The notes: generated by a model not told the origin, from the sequence alone. Shown: positions 1 to 6,263, counted from the first letter of the stretch. The stretch: DNA of 11,579 bases from Cellvibrionaceae bacterium (GCA_025800435.1 JAOXRV010000058.1:1-11579), one strand, 5' to 3'. Program-made: numbers and translations.

Positions 1-466
1 GGTTGGCAATACGGCCGGCTGTGGCAGCGGCTACCGCCTCGGCGCCGTCCTGGGGCATGGCATCCGCCGAAGCGCTGCTGCGCACCCAGTCGGTGTGCAA
101 GCTGGCGTGGCCTTCAATATCCGAGGTCAGCGGCGCATCCAGGGGAATATGGTGTACGGCGTGCTCGCCGATAATATTGACGATGGGGGTATGGGCACGT
201 TTGGCATTGTGCAAATTGGCCATGCCATTGGAGTAGCCCGAGCCCAGGTGCAGCAAGGTGGCGGCGGGTTTATCGGCCATGCGGCCGTAGCCATCGGCGG
301 CGCCGGTGACCACCCCCTCAAATAGGCCCAACACAGGGCGCATACCGGGAATTTTGTCGATCGCAGCCACCAGCTGCATCTCCGAGGTACCGGGGTTGGC
401 AAAACAGATCTCGACGCCGGCGTCGATCAGGGTTTTTAATAGGGCTTCAGCACCGTTCATTGACAT
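1..466 (-). CDS. Thiamine-diphosphate enzyme, acetolactate synthase large-subunit-like (5' part, truncated by window edge)
   Basis: The first 155 residues of a ThDP-dependent enzyme of the acetolactate synthase / benzoylformate decarboxylase superfamily (COG0028); the rest lies beyond the left edge. The Pyr domain is visible: CFANPGTSEM at residues 21-30, then LFEGVVTGAADGYGRM around 49-63, where E50 sits at the position of the catalytic glutamate that activates ThDP. LGSGYSNGMANLHNAKRA (74-91) and TPIVNIIGEHA follow, as in this fold. I chose ATG 466-464 because GGAG precedes it by 6 bases; an in-frame ATG two codons later (460) is possible. The gene is divergent from the Crp/Fnr regulator. 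Substrate cannot be assigned from this fragment: many proteins labelled acetolactate synthase with this N-terminus are 2-oxoacid decarboxylases or lyases of unknown substrate, and no small-subunit gene is visible. Confidence 0.85.
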   Translation of the reverse strand, partial: MSMNGAEALLKTLIDAGVEICFANPGTSEMQLVAAIDKIPGMRPVLGLFEGVVTGAADGYGRMADKPAATLLHLGSGYSNGMANLHNAKRAHTPIVNIIGEHAVHHIPLDAPLTSDIEGHASLHTDWVRSSASADAMPQDGAEAVAAATAGRIAN

Positions 467-569
467 AGCCGTCTCCAGAAGCGTTATTGTTATCGGTCGT
501 CATTTAAGCAGATTAGGGTTTTATAAAGGCCTAGTTTAGAATAGCGCCTTTAAACACACTGTCAGTTAG

Positions 570-583
570 GCGACAAGTGTCGC
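570..583. promoter_or_regulatory. Inverted repeat upstream of the Crp/Fnr-type regulator (possible operator)
   Basis: GCGACA-AG-TGTCGC is a perfect 6+6 inverted repeat that ends 9 bases before the regulator's ATG. It lies in the 126-base divergent spacer, about 28 bases downstream of a TAGAAT (537-542) that could be a -10 box; no good -35 is visible. Its position would suit autoregulation by the downstream gene product. It does not resemble the FNR (TTGAT-N4-ATCAA) or CRP (TGTGA-N6-TCACA) consensus. A short inverted repeat can arise by chance in GC-rich DNA. Confidence 0.3.
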
Positions 584-592
584 AGCCATACT

Positions 593-1282
593 ATGCAGCA
601 AGCCCCCACCACTCTCAACGGCGAAAGCAGCCTCAACTGGATTGCCCAACTGCCCCCGGCGGTCGAGGCCGAAGTGCGCGCGGCCATGAAACTCAAGGTC
701 TTTCCCGCCGGTGAGGCTATCTACCGCTACCAAGAGGAGGCCGACGCCACCTACCAGGTGCAAAGTGGCAGTGTGCAAACCAGTAACGTTACCGCCGAAG
801 GCAAAGAGATACTGCTGCATATCATGCAAATCGGCGAGTGCTTTGGCGAGATCGGGTTAATTGAGGGCTCGCGCCGAGCCCACACGGCGGCCGCGCGTGA
901 AGACACGGAGCTGGCGGTGCTGAGCAAGGCCGATTTTAACGCGCTGCGCCGGCGCCACTGGGAGATCAACGAAGCCCTGTTAAAAATGCAGTGCACCCGT
1001 CTGCGCATGGTGTTTATGTTTATCGAAGACAGCGCCCTGCGCCCCCTGCGCCAACGCTTGGCCCGGCGGCTGGTGTTAATGGCCACCATGATGGGCAGCA
1101 AGCAAGGCGAGCAGATCATCATTAAGCTGGCCCTGTCCCAAGAGGAGCTGGGCAAGATGCTGGGCGCCTCGCGCCAGTCGGTCAATAAAGAATTGAGTTA
1201 TCTTGAAAAACACAATATCGTCGCCAAAACCCGAGATGGCATTGCCATTGTCGACCCGGCCGCGCTCAATGCCCTCACCTAA
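593..1282 (+). CDS. Crp/Fnr-family transcriptional regulator
   Basis: A 229-residue cytoplasmic DNA-binding regulator of normal length for the family. Residues about 15-125 form the cyclic-nucleotide-binding beta-barrel: FPAGEAIYR (37-45), then FGEIGLIEGSRRAHTAAA (84-101), the phosphate-binding cassette with G85-E86 and the R-x-x-T pattern used by cNMP-binding members. A long dimerization helix follows (about 115-145). The winged helix-turn-helix is LSQEELGKMLGASRQSVNKE (181-200) with recognition helix SRQSVNKELSYLE. There is no N-terminal cysteine cluster, so it is not an FNR-type Fe-S oxygen sensor; the ligand is unknown. The ATG at 593 has only a poor Shine-Dalgarno. The acetyltransferase gene starts 50 bases after the stop, so co-transcription is possible. 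Targets cannot be told from sequence; the inverted repeat at 570-583 suggests self-control. Confidence 0.92.
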   Translation: MQQAPTTLNGESSLNWIAQLPPAVEAEVRAAMKLKVFPAGEAIYRYQEEADATYQVQSGSVQTSNVTAEGKEILLHIMQIGECFGEIGLIEGSRRAHTAAAREDTELAVLSKADFNALRRRHWEINEALLKMQCTRLRMVFMFIEDSALRPLRQRLARRLVLMATMMGSKQGEQIIIKLALSQEELGKMLGASRQSVNKELSYLEKHNIVAKTRDGIAIVDPAALNALT

Positions 1283-1332
1283 GATTGATATCACCGAAGA
1301 TTTAGTCACACCCAAGTAATAGCGAAGTAACC

Positions 1333-1590
1333 ATGTCAGAAAAATTCCTTATCGAACAGCAACTCGACAGTTGCCGCTTTATTATCCCCGGCACCGAAGC
1401 GGTATTGGAATACCAGCTCGACAGCAAGGGCGACAGCGTCGACTTTAGCCGCACCTATGTGCCCGATGCCATGCGTGGTAGCGGCGCCGCCCAGGCCTTA
1501 GTTGGCGCCGGTTTGCGCTGGGCCAGGGGCCAAGAATTAAAAATCGAAGCCAGCTGCTGGTACGTCGAGAAGTTTCTCGGCAAACCGTGA
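1333..1590 (+). CDS. Small GNAT-type N-acetyltransferase (COG2388-like)
   Basis: An 85-residue protein resembling the short GCN5-related acetyltransferases (Acetyltransf_CG / YjdJ-like, usually about 90-100 residues). The visible core is VPDAMRGSGAAQALVGAGLR (43-62), which contains the acetyl-CoA pyrophosphate loop R48-G-S-G-A-A, followed by a helix and the strand LKIEASCWYVEKFL (69-82), where the family usually has LxPxCxYVxxF. The usual proline before the cysteine is not present here. Substrate is unknown for the group. A purine stretch (GAAG) lies 6 bases before ATG 1333. The TGA stop (1588-1590) overlaps the GTG start of the flavoprotein gene, which implies translational coupling. Confidence 0.85.
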   Translation: MSEKFLIEQQLDSCRFIIPGTEAVLEYQLDSKGDSVDFSRTYVPDAMRGSGAAQALVGAGLRWARGQELKIEASCWYVEKFLGKP

Positions 1591-2780
1591 AAAACTACGA
1601 CGCCATTATTATCGGCGCCGGTGCCGCCGGCCTGATGTGCGCCTGGCAGGCGGCGGCCAGGGGCCTATCGGTACTGTTGCTGGAGCGGGCCAGGCGCCCC
1701 GGGCGCAAGATTCTGATGTCGGGTGGCGGCCGCTGCAACTTCACCAATATGGCGGTGGGGGCCGAGAACTACCTATCCGAGAACCCGCACTTTGTAAAAT
1801 CCGCCCTCAAGCAGTACAGCCAGTGGGATTTTATCGGCGCGGTGATCGAGCACGGTGTGCCCTACCACGAGCGCGACCACGGCCAGTTGTTTTGCGACGA
1901 CTCCGCCGCCGATATCGTGCAGCTATTGCTGCGCGAGTGCGAGCAGGCCGGAGCCGAACTGCGCTGCCGCTGTGACATAAAAGCGGTCAGCCACAATGGC
2001 CGGTTTGCGCTCGATACCAATCTGGGCCAGTTCCAAAGCCCGCAACTGGTGGTCGCCACTGGCGGCCTCACTGTGCCCAGTATGGGCGGCGGCGAACTGG
2101 GCTACCAGCTGGCCAGTCAGTTTGGGCTAAGACTGGAACCGACCCGCGCCGGCCTGGTGCCCTTTACCTTTACCGACCAGCTGGGTCAGCTGTTCGCACG
2201 CCTGGCGGGCCTTGCCGTACCCGCCAGTATTCGCGCTGGCAAAGCCGAGTTTACCGAAGCCCTGTTATTTACCCACCGGGGCCTGAGCGGTCCCGTTTGC
2301 TTACAGGCCTCCAATTACTGGCAACCAGGACAGGCGATAAGTATCGACCTCTTGCCTGGCGAAGACGCCCCCAGCCTGCTGCGCCAGTGGCAGCAGCAAC
2401 AGGGCAAGAGCAAACTCGCAAGCCAGCTGGCCAAGTTACTGCCAAAATCCCTGGTGCAAGAGCTAGAGGCCCTGTGGTGGCCACGGCTTGCCGATACCCC
2501 CCTGGCCCAATGGCCGGGCAAGCAGCTGGATGAAATTGCCAGGCAGTTGGGCCAGTGGCAAATAAAGCCCTCGGGCACCGAGGGCTATCGCACCGCCGAA
2601 GTTACCCTCGGTGGCGTCAGCTGCGCTCAGCTGTCATCCAAAACCCTAGAAGCCAAAACCCAGCCCGGCTTGCACTTTATTGGCGAGGTGGTGGATGTGG
2701 CCGGCCAACTCGGCGGCTTTAATTTTCAGTGGGCCTGGAGCTCTGCCTACGCCTGCGCCCAGGCCCTAAAGCCTTCTTAG
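1587..2780 (+). CDS. yhiN: HI0933/YhiN-family FAD-dependent flavoprotein
   Basis: A 397-residue protein, typical length for the HI0933 / YhiN / BaiN-like flavoprotein family of predicted NAD(P)/FAD-dependent oxidoreductases; the physiological substrate in this branch is unknown. The N-terminal Rossmann motif IIIGAGAAGLMCAW (7-20) binds ADP, with E33 at the end of strand 2 for the ribose. Family signatures follow: KILMSGGGRCNFTN (41-54), VVATGGLTVPSMGG in the middle, LFTHRGLSGPVCLQAS, and the C-terminal GGVSCAQLSSKTLEAK then HFIGEVVDVAGQLGGFNFQW, which closes the FAD site. The start is GTG 1587, inside the stop of the acetyltransferase gene (GTGA overlap). No ATG is available near the N-terminus, and the Rossmann strand begins only six residues in, so this start is well supported. 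No signal peptide or membrane segment, so cytoplasmic. Confidence 0.93.
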   Translation: MKNYDAIIIGAGAAGLMCAWQAAARGLSVLLLERARRPGRKILMSGGGRCNFTNMAVGAENYLSENPHFVKSALKQYSQWDFIGAVIEHGVPYHERDHGQLFCDDSAADIVQLLLRECEQAGAELRCRCDIKAVSHNGRFALDTNLGQFQSPQLVVATGGLTVPSMGGGELGYQLASQFGLRLEPTRAGLVPFTFTDQLGQLFARLAGLAVPASIRAGKAEFTEALLFTHRGLSGPVCLQASNYWQPGQAISIDLLPGEDAPSLLRQWQQQQGKSKLASQLAKLLPKSLVQELEALWWPRLADTPLAQWPGKQLDEIARQLGQWQIKPSGTEGYRTAEVTLGGVSCAQLSSKTLEAKTQPGLHFIGEVVDVAGQLGGFNFQWAWSSAYACAQALKPS

Positions 2781-2794
2781 TTGCAGGGCCTTTT
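2761..2794 (+). terminator. Possible weak intrinsic terminator after the flavoprotein gene
   Basis: AGGCCCT (2761-2767) and AGGGCCT (2785-2791) are perfectly complementary across a 17-base loop that contains the flavoprotein stop codon, and the second arm runs into TTTT. The long loop and short T-tract make this weak. It is the only candidate found between the operon end and the next promoter. Confidence 0.3.
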
Positions 2795-2874
2795 GCGCTT
2801 TATCCGCCTAAAATAACGCCCTATCGACAGCCTTTACCCCACCCCTACCAAGCCAAACGTTTCTTTACCCTGCT

Positions 2875-2905
2875 TTGACCTACTTTAGGTCGACATTCGT
2901 ATACT
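2875..2905 (+). promoter_or_regulatory. Sigma70-like promoter of the small-protein unit
   Basis: TTGACC (2875-2880) matches the -35 consensus at 5 of 6 positions and TATACT (2900-2905) matches the -10 at 5 of 6. The spacer is 19 bases, longer than the optimal 17, which often goes with dependence on an activator or DNA-twisting regulator. The start of transcription would fall near 2912, giving a leader of roughly 108 bases before the 29-codon ORF and a transcript of about 260 bases ending at the intrinsic terminator. Confidence 0.5.
2877..2891. promoter_or_regulatory. Palindrome overlapping the -35 box (candidate operator)
   Basis: GACCTA-CTT-TAGGTC is a perfect 6+6 inverted repeat with a 3-base centre. 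It covers the last four bases of the -35 and the first half of the spacer. A dimeric regulator bound here would compete with or reposition RNA polymerase. I do not recognise the sequence as the site of a named regulator. Confidence 0.4.
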
Positions 2906-2943
2906 AAGCATCGTCTAAGGTATTACAGCAAAGGCAACAGCCA

Positions 2944-2973
2944 ATGCTTATTTATTTGAGGTTATTTTTTTAA
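2944..2973 (+). CDS. Possible 9-residue leader peptide MLIYLRLFF
   Basis: ATG at 2944 opens a 9-codon frame ending in TAA 2971-2973. AAAGG ends about 9 bases before the ATG and could serve as ribosome-binding site. The stop codon overlaps the first bases of the hairpin arm at 2972-2979, so a ribosome ending here would cover that arm and stop the hairpin forming. The first nine bases, ATGCTTATT, are the same as those of the 29-codon ORF downstream. A frame this short is easily random, so confidence is low. Confidence 0.25.
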   Translation: MLIYLRLFF

Positions 2974-2992
2974 CGCCGCGATTTGCGGCGTT
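2972..2992 (+). other. Stable RNA hairpin in the leader of the small-protein gene
   Basis: AACGCCGC (2972-2979), loop GATTT, GCGGCGTT (2985-2992): an 8-bp GC-rich perfect stem. It is preceded by seven T (2965-2971) but followed only by TGAATTCC, so it is not a good terminator on either strand. It sits 14 bases upstream of the ribosome-binding site of the 29-codon ORF. Likely roles are mRNA stabilisation, an attenuator-like switch, or a regulator contact point; the sequence does not decide. Confidence 0.5.
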
Positions 2993-3019
2993 TGAATTCC
3001 ACTTTTAGGAGTCACACAG

Positions 3020-3109
3020 ATGCTTATTAACACCATTGTTTTTGCTATTACGTTTTCCATCCTAGGTTTAATCGCCAAAGACGATTTGGCCCACGCTTTC
3101 GACAATTAG
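3020..3109 (+). CDS. Predicted 29-residue single-pass membrane small protein
   Basis: I do not recognise this peptide. It starts MLINTIVFAITFSILGLIA, about 17 hydrophobic residues that could span or lie in the inner membrane, and ends with a short charged tail KDDLAHAFDN. There is no cysteine and no obvious lipobox or cleavage site. The start is well marked: AGGAG (3007-3011) lies 8 bases before ATG 3020, one of the best ribosome-binding sites in the window. The frame ends in TAG 3107-3109, and an intrinsic terminator follows 40 bases later. With its own promoter-like sequence upstream it forms a monocistronic unit. The size and charge pattern fit small regulatory membrane peptides or a type-I-toxin-like peptide; no antisense RNA gene is evident, so a toxin is only a possibility. 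The transcript could alternatively act as a small RNA with incidental coding. Confidence 0.6.
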   Translation: MLINTIVFAITFSILGLIAKDDLAHAFDN

Positions 3110-3119
3110 TTTTCTCCCC

Positions 3120-3134
3120 TGCACGTTACGTGCA
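3120..3134. other. Short palindrome between the small ORF and its terminator
   Basis: TGCACGT-T-ACGTGCA is a perfect 7+7 inverted repeat around one base, 10 bases past the small ORF's stop. As RNA it would give a 6-bp hairpin with a TTA loop just upstream of the terminator hairpin; as DNA it could be a protein site. Function unknown. Confidence 0.3.
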
Positions 3135-3149
3135 TACTCTGCGACGCTT

Positions 3150-3172
3150 AAGCCCCTGACGGGGCTTTTTTT
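3150..3172 (+). terminator. Intrinsic (rho-independent) terminator
   Basis: AAGCCCC (3150-3156), loop TGAC, GGGGCTT (3161-3167) and a run of seven T (3166-3172): a 7-bp stem with a 4-base loop and a proper T-tract. It ends the small-protein transcript and insulates it from the sensor gene downstream. Confidence 0.9.
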
Positions 3173-3383
3173 GTGCCTGCCACTGAGTTCCCCCTCCACA
3201 ATTTAATAGCACTTTAGTATTAATCCATAGGCCGCTTTTGGTTAGTTATTCTGAATTAGATGCAGAAGAGTTTACGTAATGCAATCGGATAACTACATTT
3301 ACAAAACGAAGGTGCACTAAACAGGGTTTAGAGGCATTCCAGTTTCAGTTTTTTGCATTACAGATCTCGCACCAAGCAAGCGA
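3173..3383. other. Upstream region of the RetS-like sensor gene
   Basis: A 211-base AT-richer spacer with no supported gene. TTAATA (3203-3208) and TATTAA (3218-3223) form an inverted repeat with a 9-base centre. No convincing -35/-10 pair stands out. The sensor's reading frame is open from 3321, after an in-frame TAA at 3318, but contains no ATG in this stretch. Two mini-frames, at 3260 (10 codons) and 3279 (13 codons), have no strong ribosome-binding site. Confidence 0.5.
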
Positions 3384-3396
3384 TTGCAAGCGATTG
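3377..3396 (+). repeat. Perfect 10-bp tandem duplication at the sensor's 5' end
   Basis: CAAGCGATTG occurs twice in direct succession (3377-3386 and 3387-3396). The first TTG start candidate of the sensor gene (3384) is within copy 1. Ten is not a multiple of three, so gain or loss of a copy would shift the frame upstream of it and remove or change this start. Confidence 0.9.
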
Positions 3397-6263
3397 AAGT
3401 AATCCCGCACTTAGAGATTGTCGCTTTGCACAGAGCACACCAGCCAACACAAAACCAGTGCCCCACTGCCCACGCTCGCATCGTTGCCACCCTGGTGTTA
3501 CTAGTACTTTCTTCCATTGCGAGCCGACAGCTCTTGGCGGAAACCATCTACTGGCCAAACAATAATCACCAGGGACTGACAGAGCAGCTAGATTACCTAG
3601 TGGACGACCGCGGCGAAATGACGCTACAACAGGCCATCGTCAGCAAACAGTGGCAAGCGGCACCAATGCCTAGCTTTGCTAAAAATAGTGGCGCCATCTG
3701 GGTGCGCTTTCGCCTGCAAGAGCGGGCAAACCGTGACCACATTATCTTTGTTGCAAACCGCAACATACTGTTTGACCATATTCAATTGTTTAAGGGCAGC
3801 AGTGTTTCCCAGCTAAAAGAGTTTGCTCATTTCGGCGACCAGGACCCCAACGGCCATACCCATGCTGAGTTTCAGCTAAAGGCCAATAGCGCGCAGACTG
3901 TTTTCATTCGCCTCCAGCACAGCGGCATACGCAACTTCCCCATTGCTCTCCAGTCCTCCTATAGCTGGCGCCGATACCAACACAGCCACAGCGTGATCGT
4001 GGGTGGCTACTATGGCGCAGCGGTGTTGTTAATTCTGGTGTATTTAGTTGCGGTACGACGACATTTGGGCCCGACCCAAGTCCTTTATTTTTTAGCGGCC
4101 ACTTCCTCCATACCCATCCTGCTTCATATCGATGGCTACCTGCACCAGTGGTTTCCCAGCTCAACTTGGATACGAGACCATAATGTCGAATTGTTTATAT
4201 ACTTCCACATTGGCTTTTGGGGGCTATTCGCAAGGAATCACAACCGTCGAAGGATCAATAAGAGTGTCGCTGATAAAGCCAATAACGTGGCATTCAGCAC
4301 CTTGGTGGTAACCGGCCTGGGCACCGGCCTCTATACACTGACGGGATTTTTTGCCGACAACAGCACAGTTGATCGAATCTACCCCCTGAGCTTAGCCGTT
4401 ATAATTTTATGCTTCACAATATTCAACAGCTTTTGCATCGCCAAAAATTCTCGCCTGTTTATAATTTTCGGCAGCCTGTTTAGTTTAGCCAGCTGCCTAA
4501 TAGTCGTTAAAGCGGATATCTTTGGCACCTATCGCACTGACTTTAGTGTATTTATATTGCGCCTAGCATTCTTGGGCCAGCTCTGCCTCGCCATTTACGC
4601 CCTAGTCTACGGCACCTTGCAAAAAGGCTATTCAGCCATTAAAAAGCAGCGCGAAGCAGAGTTAATTAACTCTCGGGATATAGAGACCAACCAGCTGATC
4701 CATTCCATGAGTGCCAATCTGCGCACCCCCTTAAGCAGCATCACCGGCATGGTGGATTTAATTCGCAATAACCACCTAGACAGTACCCAGCGCCACTGCA
4801 TCGATATTATCGAGCGCTCCAGTGCTGACATCACCCGCATTATCGACGACATGGAAGACTATAACAGCGATGGGCTCAACCACAGCAGTTGGCAGGAGTA
4901 CCACTTTAATATCGAAGATTGTATTATTGACAGCGCGCACTTATTTATCCAGCAGGCGACAAAGAAAAATCTGGAGCTTGTGCACACCCCCAAAACGGAT
5001 TTGCCTCAACAGTTGATTGGCGATCAGGTTAAAATTCGAAAAGTTATCTCGCGTCTGCTATCCAATGCAGTCAACAACAGCCGCAATAATAATATCGTGA
5101 TTGAGACTACCCTGGGCCAGGCCAGCAGCAACAAGGTCAATATCGTGCTGTGGGTCTGCAATCGTATCAACCAGGATAATTTAGAAGCGGGCCTGGCACT
5201 GCAAGAGTTTTTTGAAAACAAAAACTCACAAAACAGCGTTAGCAGCCTGGAGATTTCTCGACGGCTATTGAAAAACATGGGCGGCAAACTGCTGCACCAA
5301 CAGCTGCAAGATGAAATCAAGGTGGGTTTCAGCCTACCCCTTGAACTTGCCCCCAACCCAGTCAAGATAGATAATCGCTCACTGATAGACCAACACTGCT
5401 TGGTGATTGCCCCCAAAACCCTGCACTATGAAACCCTGGTTAACAAACTCTACGGCTGGCGTATCAGGGTTACCCATATCAGCTCGATTGATTTAATTGA
5501 TAAAAATTATTTGGAAAGTCACAACTTCGACTGCTGTATTATCGATATGGATGACCCCGCCATTGTTGGCTTTATCAATGTGCACTTTTTGCGTGAGCTA
5601 CACAGCTTAATGCCACCGGCCGTGTTTATATCGCACACCATGCGCAAGCCGGACATGAGCCAGGAGAACTATCGCTGGCAAATTCGCAGCCTAGCCAAGC
5701 CCATTCATTATGGCAAGTTAAAAGTACTGCTGAAAAAACTGGTACTGCTCAAGTCCAATACCGAGGGCGACTACATCAGCCTCAGCAGCCAAGCGCCACC
5801 GGGCAGCAGCCTTAACAAGCCTTTGCCCGAGGATATCCTACAGCAGTACAAACAACAAAATGCACTGCTGGTCGAAGATAATATCGTCAACCGTCAGGTG
5901 GTGCACAGCCTGCTCAACCGGCTCGGCATTAGCAACACCATTGTTAGCAACGGGATTGAGGCCACCGCTTTGCTGTGCGAAGTTGGGCGTCAGTACACTC
6001 TGGTGCTAATGGATTGTGAAATGCCTGAAATGGACGGTTATGAAGCCACCCGTTTAATTCGCCAATACGAGAAACGCAATAAGCTAGCAGCCATTCCAAT
6101 TATTGCGGTGACCAGTCACAGCTCGCGGATACATCAAGAGCGGGCCATGGAGGCCGGTATGAGTGCATTTATTCGCAAGCCTGTCAGCCTCGATGTATTG
6201 CGAAGAGAGCTGGATAAATGCCTCTCGTTAACCATCAATAATGTGGTGCAAATTAACCGCTAA
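3384..6263 (+). CDS. RetS-like hybrid sensor with degenerate kinase core
   Basis: A 959-residue inner-membrane hybrid sensor with the domain order of Pseudomonas RetS. A hydrophobic signal segment (about 33-46) with likely cleavage after A52 leads to a periplasmic 7TMR-DISMED2 sensor domain (about 53-200), then a 7TM region (about 203-412), a HisKA-like domain (about 430-495), a HATPase-like domain (about 540-650), receiver 1 (about 669-785) and receiver 2 (about 825-945). The H box reads SANLRTPL (443-450): alanine A444 replaces the phosphoacceptor His of SHELRTPL. N561 of the N box remains, but G1 (DxGxG) is CNRINQ (592-597) and the GxGLGL G2 loop is gone. Receiver 1 lacks its acidic pair but keeps D721 and K772. 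Receiver 2 is canonical: E831/D832, D877, T910, K932. No DNA-binding output follows. It probably works by binding a partner kinase such as GacS/BarA. The start is uncertain: TTG 3384 or TTG 3426, which gives a shorter signal-peptide n-region. Confidence 0.9.
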   Translation: MQAIEVIPHLEIVALHRAHQPTQNQCPTAHARIVATLVLLVLSSIASRQLLAETIYWPNNNHQGLTEQLDYLVDDRGEMTLQQAIVSKQWQAAPMPSFAKNSGAIWVRFRLQERANRDHIIFVANRNILFDHIQLFKGSSVSQLKEFAHFGDQDPNGHTHAEFQLKANSAQTVFIRLQHSGIRNFPIALQSSYSWRRYQHSHSVIVGGYYGAAVLLILVYLVAVRRHLGPTQVLYFLAATSSIPILLHIDGYLHQWFPSSTWIRDHNVELFIYFHIGFWGLFARNHNRRRINKSVADKANNVAFSTLVVTGLGTGLYTLTGFFADNSTVDRIYPLSLAVIILCFTIFNSFCIAKNSRLFIIFGSLFSLASCLIVVKADIFGTYRTDFSVFILRLAFLGQLCLAIYALVYGTLQKGYSAIKKQREAELINSRDIETNQLIHSMSANLRTPLSSITGMVDLIRNNHLDSTQRHCIDIIERSSADITRIIDDMEDYNSDGLNHSSWQEYHFNIEDCIIDSAHLFIQQATKKNLELVHTPKTDLPQQLIGDQVKIRKVISRLLSNAVNNSRNNNIVIETTLGQASSNKVNIVLWVCNRINQDNLEAGLALQEFFENKNSQNSVSSLEISRRLLKNMGGKLLHQQLQDEIKVGFSLPLELAPNPVKIDNRSLIDQHCLVIAPKTLHYETLVNKLYGWRIRVTHISSIDLIDKNYLESHNFDCCIIDMDDPAIVGFINVHFLRELHSLMPPAVFISHTMRKPDMSQENYRWQIRSLAKPIHYGKLKVLLKKLVLLKSNTEGDYISLSSQAPPGSSLNKPLPEDILQQYKQQNALLVEDNIVNRQVVHSLLNRLGISNTIVSNGIEATALLCEVGRQYTLVLMDCEMPEMDGYEATRLIRQYEKRNKLAAIPIIAVTSHSSRIHQERAMEAGMSAFIRKPVSLDVLRRELDKCLSLTINNVVQINR

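Noticed and set aside
127..402. 91-codon minus-strand frame at the left edge
   Set aside because: Out of phase with the thiamine-diphosphate enzyme, whose correct frame carries the family motifs.
1566..1579. CGAGAA-GT-TTCTCG inverted repeat at the end of the acetyltransferase gene
   Set aside because: It lies wholly in codons for conserved residues (VEKFL region) with no T-tract; most likely chance.
3260..3320. Two mini-frames (from ATG 3260 and ATG 3279) upstream of the sensor
   Set aside because: Only 10 and 13 codons with weak ribosome-binding sites; the second is in phase with the sensor but separated from it by TAA 3318-3320.
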